Positions 6,539 to 11,273 of a stretch of DNA of 11,273 bases are shown piece after piece (the first letter of the stretch is position 1; each line of letters starts with the position of its first letter). Source of the DNA: JBOHHM01 sp050725495 (GTDB lineage: Bacteria > Pseudomonadota > Gammaproteobacteria > Burkholderiales > Burkholderiaceae_C); assembly GCA_050725495.1 (NCBI GenBank), contig JBOHHM010000204.1, positions 1-11,273 on the forward strand. Direction: 5' to 3'. The position numbers were made by a program, and so were the translations under genes. The notes under the pieces were generated by a model, which did not search any database, had not been told where the DNA came from, and worked only from the letters and a program-made list of their open reading frames with translations.

Positions 6539-7696
6539 TCAGCGCAAGCCCAGACCGCGCGCGATCATGCCGCGCAGGATCTCGCGCGTGCCGCCGCGCA
6601 GGGAGTAAGTGGGGGCAATCTGGCTCACATAAGCCGCGGTTCGGTACAGGTCGGCATCTACCACTGCATCCGGGTTCATGGCGATGGCCGCTTCGATCAG
6701 GGCCGGAATGCTTTGCTCGAACTCGGTCCCGATGTCCTTGACCAGTGCGGCTTCCACCACCGGGCTTTCACCATTGACCAGCTTGCTGGTCACGGCAATG
6801 GACATGTTGCGCAGCGTGGCTAGGTGCGTGGCGAAACGGCCTATGGTGGCGGTGTGAACCGACGCATCAGGACTGCCTCGCAGGCAGCTGATCCAGTGCT
6901 CCAGCAGCACGATGCTCGAGTAGATGCGCTCCGGGCCGCTGCGCTCGAAGGCCAGTTCGGCATTGACCTGCGCCCAGCCGTCGCCTTCATTCCCGATTAG
7001 CGCATCATCGGCCAGCAGGACGTCATCAAAAAAGACCTCGGAAAAATGGGCGTCACCAGCCAGGTCATGAATAGGCCGCACCGTCACCCCGGGCAGGGAC
7101 AGATCGACAATGAACTGCGACAAGCCCTTTTGCCGGTCCTGCGGTTCGCCGGACGAGCGCACCAGGGCAATCATGTAGTGGCAATGCTGCGCATTGGTCG
7201 TCCAGATCTTGCGGCCGTTCAAACGCCATCCGCCTTCGTAGCGGGTGGCCCGGGTGCCCACGCTGGCGAGGTCGGAGCCGGCATTGGGTTCGCTCATGCC
7301 AATGCAGAAGAAAGCTTCGGCGGCACAGATTCTTGGCAGATAAAACTGGCGTTGTGCTTCAGTCCCGAACTTGAGGATCAAGGGACCGCTCTGGCGGTCG
7401 GCGATCCAGTGCGCTGACACGGGGGCACCAGCAGCGAGCAATTCTTCGACAAGCACAAAGCGCGAGTAGGCATCCAGGCTGGCGCCGCCGTATTGCGCGG
7501 GCAAGGTCACGCCGACCCAGCCGCGTGCGGCCAGTTTTCTGCTGAAGGCGGCATTGAAGCCCATCCATGAGCGGGCACGAATGTCTGGCGGTGTGGGTTC
7601 CAGGCTGGAGTTGAGAAAGGCCTTCACTTCGGCGCGAAATTTGTTGGTCTCGGCGGGAAGGGTGGCGAGCCGGAAAGCGGATAGCAGGTTGCTCAA
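6539..7696 (-). CDS. acyl-CoA dehydrogenase, large subunit
   Basis: The 385-residue flavoprotein shows the ACAD order: N-terminal helical domain with GWVGVTLPAQYGG (59-71), middle domain with CIGMSEPNAGSDLAS (131-145) and GRKIWTTNAQ (161-170), then the C-terminal helical domain ending in GGTREILRGMIARGLGLR. Glu251 in LAFERSGPER (248-257) is at the place where IVD-type and steroid-type ACADs carry the catalytic base. The C-terminal RxxFGxxL...FQ element that helps hold FAD is not recognisable around residues 272-300; the small subunit has it. The start codon is TTG at 7696, justified by AGGAG six bases upstream and only 18 bases after the SDR stop. It likely desaturates the operon's acyl-CoA substrate together with the small subunit. 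Confidence 0.94.
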   Translation of the reverse strand: MSNLLSAFRLATLPAETNKFRAEVKAFLNSSLEPTPPDIRARSWMGFNAAFSRKLAARGWVGVTLPAQYGGASLDAYSRFVLVEELLAAGAPVSAHWIADRQSGPLILKFGTEAQRQFYLPRICAAEAFFCIGMSEPNAGSDLASVGTRATRYEGGWRLNGRKIWTTNAQHCHYMIALVRSSGEPQDRQKGLSQFIVDLSLPGVTVRPIHDLAGDAHFSEVFFDDVLLADDALIGNEGDGWAQVNAELAFERSGPERIYSSIVLLEHWISCLRGSPDASVHTATIGRFATHLATLRNMSIAVTSKLVNGESPVVEAALVKDIGTEFEQSIPALIEAAIAMNPDAVVDADLYRTAAYVSQIAPTYSLRGGTREILRGMIARGLGLR

Positions 7697-7702
7697 GGAA
7701 TT

Positions 7703-7707
7703 CTCCT
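7703..7707 (-). promoter_or_regulatory. ribosome binding site for a TTG start
   Basis: AGGAG on the minus strand stands six bases before TTG 7694-7696. There is no nearby in-frame ATG, and TTG gives an N-terminus of the expected length for an acyl-CoA dehydrogenase, so the non-ATG start is well supported. Confidence 0.75.
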
Positions 7708-7714
7708 GCGTGGA

Positions 7715-8491
7715 TCAGACGCCGATGGTGTAGCCACCATTGACCGACAAATGCTGGCCCGTGATGTAGGACGCCGCGTCCGACAGCAGGAAGCAGACCG
7801 GACGTGCCACTTCCAGGGGTTCGGCCCAGCGGCCCAGCGGAATCTGCGCGAGGTAGGTGTCGGCGAATTTCTCGCTGCGTATGGTTTCGGTCATGGGTGT
7901 TTCAACCACGCCGAAACCCACGGTGTTCACCCGCACGTTGTACTTGGCCCACTCGCGCGCGGCGCACATGGTCAGGCCCAGCAGGCCGGCCTTGGCTGCG
8001 CCGTAGTTGATCTGGCCGATGGTCCCGCGCCTGCCGGCGTCGGATGAGATGTTGATGATGGAGCCTTGCGCCTTGTCGCCGGCCCAAGCCCGCGCCAGCA
8101 TGTGCCGACCTGCTGCTTGCAGGAAGTAGAAAGAGCCTGACAGGTGGACGTCAATGACCTGCTGCCAGTCTTGTGGTGTCATTTTTTCGATCATCGCCGG
8201 CCGGGTGATGCCGGCGTTGTTGACCAGTCCGTGCAGCGCGCCGAATTTGGCCACTGCTTCGTCAACGGTGCGTTGGGCGAATTCCGGATCGGCAACGCTG
8301 CCCACCATAGGCAGCAGGCGATCCTTGCCGGCTTCGTCGCGAAATGCTTCCAGCGCGCCGGCATTCAGGTCCACCGCTGTCACGGTAGCGCCAAGTGTCA
8401 GCGCCAGGTCGGCAATCGCACGGCCAATGCCCTGGGCAGCACCCGTGACCACGATGCTCTTGTTCCTGAGCGAGAGGGATTCGTCATTCAT
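7715..8491 (-). CDS. SDR-family dehydrogenase (FabG / 3-hydroxyacyl-CoA dehydrogenase-like)
   Basis: The 258-residue product is a classical short-chain dehydrogenase. It has the TGAAQGIG cofactor motif (16-23), NNAG (91-94), and a catalytic set of Ser150, Tyr163 and Lys167 in ISSDAGRRG and YGAAK. Asp at the end of the second strand (AVDLN) suggests a preference for NAD(H) over NADP(H). The C-terminal ASYITGQHLSVNGG is the usual family ending. In this operon it probably oxidises a hydroxyacyl-CoA made by the hydratases; family membership alone does not prove an acyl-CoA substrate. An upstream in-frame TTG at 8509 overlaps the thiolase stop; I chose ATG 8491, which has GAGAAAG before it and gives a normal N-terminus. 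Confidence 0.92.
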   Translation of the reverse strand: MNDESLSLRNKSIVVTGAAQGIGRAIADLALTLGATVTAVDLNAGALEAFRDEAGKDRLLPMVGSVADPEFAQRTVDEAVAKFGALHGLVNNAGITRPAMIEKMTPQDWQQVIDVHLSGSFYFLQAAGRHMLARAWAGDKAQGSIINISSDAGRRGTIGQINYGAAKAGLLGLTMCAAREWAKYNVRVNTVGFGVVETPMTETIRSEKFADTYLAQIPLGRWAEPLEVARPVCFLLSDAASYITGQHLSVNGGYTIGV

Positions 8492-8505
8492 TGCAGTTTT
8501 CTTTC

Positions 8506-9663
8506 TCAAAGTGTCTCTTCGGTACCCAGCACCAGTGTGGCCTGGCTCGACAATTCGCCGCCATTGCCATGGGCCAGCGCCAGTTGCGCATCTTTCACCT
8601 GACGTTCTCCCGCCAGGCCCATTAGTTGCTGCGTGGCCTCGACCATGGTGAACAGTCCATACATGCCGGGATGCACGCAGGACAGTCCGCCACCGTTGGT
8701 ATTCACAGGGAGTTCTCCTCCAGGGCCAATGCGGCCACCTTCCACGAAAGCACCGCCTTCTCCCTTTTTGCAGAAACCGAGATCCTCCAGAAACAGCACG
8801 GTGTTGATGGTGAAAGCATCGTAAAGCTCGACCACATCAATGTCGGCAGGTTTCACACCCGCCTGGGCGAAAGCGCGTGCGCCGGAGAAAACCGCTGCGG
8901 TGGTGGTCAGGTCGGGCATGGAAGTGATGTCGCGATGGTCGGTTGCGGCGGCAGCGCCCAGCAGGTAAACGGGTCGCTTTGCCAGGTGCTTCGCCCGCTC
9001 CGCGCTCACCATGACGACGGCCGCCGCGCCATCGGTGACCAGGCAGCAATCGCGCACGCTGATGGGGTCGGACACCATGCGCGCCTTCAGGTAGTCCTCC
9101 ATGGTGAGCGGGTCGCGCATGAAAGCTTCTGGATTGAGTTGGGCCCAGCGGCGCGCGGCCAGCGCCACCTCGCCGAGCTGCTCGCGCTTGAGGCCATACT
9201 CGTGCATGTAGCGCGAGGTGGCCAGTGCATAGGCGCCCACGGGACGCGCGAGCTTGTAAGGCGTTTCATAGGCCGTCGGCCGCATCGAGCTGATCAGCCC
9301 GCCCGAGGCGGTGCGCTGGTTGCTGCCGTAGGCGATCAGCGCGACGTCGCACTGCCCGGCCTCAATCGCCAGTGCCGCCCACAGGGCATGGGTAAGAAAA
9401 GCCGAGCCGCCGGTGCGGTTGTTTTCGGTCAGCCGGGGCTGGATACCGAGGTATTCGGCAAATGTCAGGCCGGACAGGAAGTCATCGGGCAGGCCGATGA
9501 ACAGGCCATCCACATCAGAAGGCTTGAGCCCTACCTGGTCGAGTGCCCCCAGGCTGGCCGAGACCGCGAGGTCCATCGAGCTCAGACCCGGCGACTCGCC
9601 CATGCCATAGGTGGCGGCCGCCACGATGGCTGATTTTCCGCGCGGAAACTTATCGTGTGTCAT
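8506..9663 (-). CDS. thiolase-fold protein (SCP2/Ltp2-like), probable aldolase or non-classical thiolase
   Basis: The 385-residue protein follows the SCP2-type thiolase layout: N-terminal half with GLKPSDVDGLFIGLP, DGAAAVVMVS near 211-220, VVELYDAFT at 278-285 and NTNGGGLSCVHPGMYGL at 321-337. The N-terminal nucleophilic Cys is missing: the matching segment reads NNRTGGSAF (81-89), with Arg or Thr at the site. His331 is kept, and Tyr281 and Tyr335 lie near the expected active site. The gene overlaps the DUF35 stop (ATGA, 9660-9663), so the two products are probably made and assembled together, as in Ltp2-ChsH2 steroid aldolases. Retro-aldol cleavage releasing a short acyl-CoA is the favoured role; a carrier or scaffold role is possible. 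GGAAG lies about six bases before the ATG. Confidence 0.88.
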   Translation of the reverse strand: MTHDKFPRGKSAIVAAATYGMGESPGLSSMDLAVSASLGALDQVGLKPSDVDGLFIGLPDDFLSGLTFAEYLGIQPRLTENNRTGGSAFLTHALWAALAIEAGQCDVALIAYGSNQRTASGGLISSMRPTAYETPYKLARPVGAYALATSRYMHEYGLKREQLGEVALAARRWAQLNPEAFMRDPLTMEDYLKARMVSDPISVRDCCLVTDGAAAVVMVSAERAKHLAKRPVYLLGAAAATDHRDITSMPDLTTTAAVFSGARAFAQAGVKPADIDVVELYDAFTINTVLFLEDLGFCKKGEGGAFVEGGRIGPGGELPVNTNGGGLSCVHPGMYGLFTMVEATQQLMGLAGERQVKDAQLALAHGNGGELSSQATLVLGTEETL

Positions 9664-10046
9664 GCCTTGCTTCCTGTGTCTGCTGCCACGTCGAACAGCA
9701 GGATGTCCCGCTCTTCCTGTTTCGCTATACGGGCCTGTACCTTCATGCCGATGCGCACGGCGTCCGGTGCGATGCCTTCGACACGGCTCATCACACGCGG
9801 GCCTTCTTCAAGGTCAACCAGCACGACGTTGTAGGGTTGCTGCGGCGGCTTGACCCGCACCACGGTGGTCGCATGGACCGTGCCGCGCCCTGTGGCCTCC
9901 ACCCATTCGAGGTCGCGCGCACCGGTCACGGGTTCGGCCACGCGCGGGTAAAAAAAATAGCGGCCACTACTGCGTGAGCGCTGCAGCATGAATCTACCCT
10001 GCGCCAGGTGCGCAAAGTATTCCTGCTCGGGTCGGATGTCAGCCAT
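9660..10046 (-). CDS. DUF35 OB-fold protein, zinc ribbon without cysteines
   Basis: This 128-residue protein matches the DUF35 / OB-fold acyl-CoA-binding family that partners SCP2-type thiolases. Residues 20-48 correspond to the rubredoxin-like ribbon, with FFYPRV and DLEWVE kept, followed by the OB-fold strands GRGTVHATTVV and YNVVLVDLEEGPRVMSRV. Normally four Cys bind zinc in the ribbon; here the whole protein has no Cys and the sites read RSRSSG and EPVTGA. The role is probably to form part of the acyl-CoA pocket of the thiolase-fold protein encoded immediately downstream, whose ATG overlaps this stop. The ATG at 10046 lies 21 bases after the crotonase stop with AGAGAA as a weak ribosome site. 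Confidence 0.9.
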   Translation of the reverse strand: MADIRPEQEYFAHLAQGRFMLQRSRSSGRYFFYPRVAEPVTGARDLEWVEATGRGTVHATTVVRVKPPQQPYNVVLVDLEEGPRVMSRVEGIAPDAVRIGMKVQARIAKQEERDILLFDVAADTGSKA

Positions 10047-10067
10047 GGTGTTCTCTTTGAAATTGGA

Positions 10068-10865
10068 TCAGGGTTTGACGTCGGGCCATTGGTACAGCGG
10101 CGCTTCCTTGGCCAGGAAACGGCGCACGGCTTCGTTGTGGAAGTCACTCTCGCGGCACAAAGCCTGCGCCATCGCCTCCTGTGCGTAAACCGTCTGGCGA
10201 TCGGATTCGAAAGCATGGTTCATTACGCTCTTGGCAATTCCCAGTGCCTCGGTCGGTGCCGTATGGAAGCGCTCGGCAAAGTCCAGTGCGGCCTGCAGCA
10301 CGTCCTGATCGAACACGTCTTGCACCAGCCCTATTTCCTTCGCTTCATGAGCTTCCACAACGCGGCCGGTGAATACCAGGTCCTTGGCGCGCGACAGGCC
10401 GATGGAACGAGGCAGCAAGTACATGGCGCCTGTGTCCGGCACATAACCGAGACGCGAAAAAACGCAGCAGAACTTGGCGCGCGGCGAGGCCAGTACGAAG
10501 TCAGCGCACAGTGCCAGCGACAAGCCAGCGCCGAAGGCCACACCGTCGACTGCAGCGATCACGGGTTTTTCGAGATCGACGAGCTCGTCGAACCAGCGGT
10601 GAATTTTGCGGATGCGTTCACGGCCTTCAAAAATGTCGCGTTTCTGGCCCTGCTGCTCCGCCATGACCTTGACATCGCCTCCTGCGCAAAAATGGCCGCC
10701 GGCGCCGGTGAGCACAACGGAGCGCACTGCGTCGTCGTCGCGTACCTCCGCCACCGCAGCGGCGAAGGCTTCTCTCATCGCATAGTCTAGTGCGTTGCGC
10801 TGATCGGGACGGTTCATAGTAAGCACTGCGGTTGCGCCCACCCGTTTGATTTCGATTGCTGCCAT
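10068..10865 (-). CDS. enoyl-CoA hydratase/isomerase (crotonase) family, PaaG-like active site
   Basis: The 265-residue product is a full-length crotonase. It shows VVLTGAGGHFCAGGDVK (50-66, first oxyanion-hole strand), KPVIAAVDGVAFGAG (100-114, second oxyanion-hole Gly) and FSRLGYVPDTGAMYLLPR (136-153). The two catalytic Glu of hydratases are absent (Ser116 and Phe136 stand there by my alignment), while Asp144 in VPDTG matches the catalytic Asp of PaaG-type isomerases. Double-bond isomerisation of an enoyl-CoA is therefore more likely than simple hydration. The ATG at 10865 has AAGGA about nine bases upstream and lies 20 bases after the MaoC stop; the frame's extension to 10964 would overlap MaoC and does not fit the family N-terminus. 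Confidence 0.92.
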   Translation of the reverse strand: MAAIEIKRVGATAVLTMNRPDQRNALDYAMREAFAAAVAEVRDDDAVRSVVLTGAGGHFCAGGDVKVMAEQQGQKRDIFEGRERIRKIHRWFDELVDLEKPVIAAVDGVAFGAGLSLALCADFVLASPRAKFCCVFSRLGYVPDTGAMYLLPRSIGLSRAKDLVFTGRVVEAHEAKEIGLVQDVFDQDVLQAALDFAERFHTAPTEALGIAKSVMNHAFESDRQTVYAQEAMAQALCRESDFHNEAVRRFLAKEAPLYQWPDVKP

Positions 10866-10885
10866 GGCTCTTGTTCCTTGCGTGT

Positions 10886-11273
10886 TCAGTAGCGGATTTG
10901 CATGAGCCAGGTGGCAACCATCACCGGTCGCTCGGCGCCTTCGATATGTACTTCCACATTCCACACGCAGCGCACCTCATCCGGCTTGATGTCGTCCACG
11001 CGCTCCAACTGGAAGCTGCCGCCCAACTTCGACCCGCTAGGCACGGGGCCCGTGAAGCGAACCTTGTCGAAGCCGTAGTTCAGCGCCATCTTGCGGTTGG
11101 GAAACGCAAAGCAGCGGTGGTACCAGCCCGTGATCAGCGATAGCGTCAACAGGCCATGGGCGATGGTGGTCTTGAAGGGAGATTCGGTCGCGGCCCGCAC
11201 GGGATCGGTGTGGATCCACTGCCTGTCTTGCGTGACGCCGGCAAACACGTCGATCATGTCCTGGTCAACAATG
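10886..11273 (-). CDS. MaoC-family (R)-specific enoyl-CoA hydratase-like protein (5' end outside window)
   Basis: The frame is open to the right edge (codons for IVDQD precede the ATG at 11257), so roughly 20-25 N-terminal residues should lie beyond the window. The segment VDQDMIDVFAGVTQDRQWIHTDPVRA contains the hydratase-2 signature with both catalytic residues, Asp and His, of the DxxxIH element. TTIAHGLLTLSLI and KVRFTGPVPSG continue the hot-dog fold. The family hydrates trans-2-enoyl-CoA to (R)-3-hydroxyacyl-CoA. Unlike the second MaoC-like protein of this operon it looks catalytically competent. It is the first visible gene of the operon; its upstream neighbour and the promoter are not in the window. 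Confidence 0.9.
   Translation of the reverse strand, partial: IVDQDMIDVFAGVTQDRQWIHTDPVRAATESPFKTTIAHGLLTLSLITGWYHRCFAFPNRKMALNYGFDKVRFTGPVPSGSKLGGSFQLERVDDIKPDEVRCVWNVEVHIEGAERPVMVATWLMQIRY

Noticed and set aside
8626..9633. 335-codon plus-strand frame opposite the thiolase-fold gene
   Set aside because: Antisense shadow; composition and lack of motifs argue against a gene.
10866..10964. Upstream extension of the crotonase to 10964
   Set aside because: It would overlap the MaoC gene and adds Arg-rich sequence foreign to the family; the ATG at 10865 has AAGGA upstream.

Overview
The window looks like chromosomal DNA of a high-GC betaproteobacterium, most likely Burkholderiales (Comamonadaceae or Alcaligenaceae type). 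The grounds are the GC-rich codon use, two Bug-type periplasmic solute receptors (a family greatly expanded in these bacteria) and an acyl-CoA catabolic operon of a style common there. No rRNA, tRNA, CRISPR, transposase or phage gene was seen. The genus assignment is inference.

Layout. (1) Positions 1-1449, plus strand: the 3' part of a gene whose start lies left of the window. It encodes a large metalloprotein related to the M29 aminopeptidase / NicX (2,5-dihydroxypyridine dioxygenase) fold, with an unusual metal-ligand pattern and a Cys-pair-rich tail. (2) Positions 1450-1850: a stretch without a confident gene, holding one plausible small hypothetical ORF (1505-1825, plus) and an AT-rich inverted repeat (1829-1851) between convergent genes. 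(3) Positions 1851-11273, minus strand: eleven co-directional genes separated by at most 30 bases or overlapping by 4, so almost certainly one operon. Its promoter lies right of the window.

In transcription order the operon encodes: a MaoC hydratase with intact catalytic dyad (5'-truncated by the window edge), a PaaG-like crotonase, a DUF35 OB-fold protein, a thiolase-fold protein, an SDR dehydrogenase, a large and a small acyl-CoA dehydrogenase subunit, a Bug receptor, a class III (CaiB/BaiF) CoA-transferase, a second MaoC-fold protein lacking the dyad, and a second Bug receptor.

How they may work together (inference): the Bug proteins bind a carboxylate in the periplasm, the CoA-transferase makes its CoA thioester, the acyl-CoA dehydrogenase pair desaturates it, the MaoC and crotonase proteins hydrate or isomerise the product, and the SDR oxidises a hydroxy intermediate or the thiolase-fold/DUF35 pair cleaves the chain. 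The combination of paired ACAD subunits, MaoC proteins and a Cys-less thiolase with DUF35 resembles the actinobacterial igr steroid side-chain module (FadE28/FadE29, ChsH1/ChsH2, Ltp2), where the last step is a retro-aldol cleavage. No ring-cleavage or hydroxylase gene is visible to identify the substrate. Several proteins lack the textbook catalytic residues of their families, which is the most interesting property of the region.
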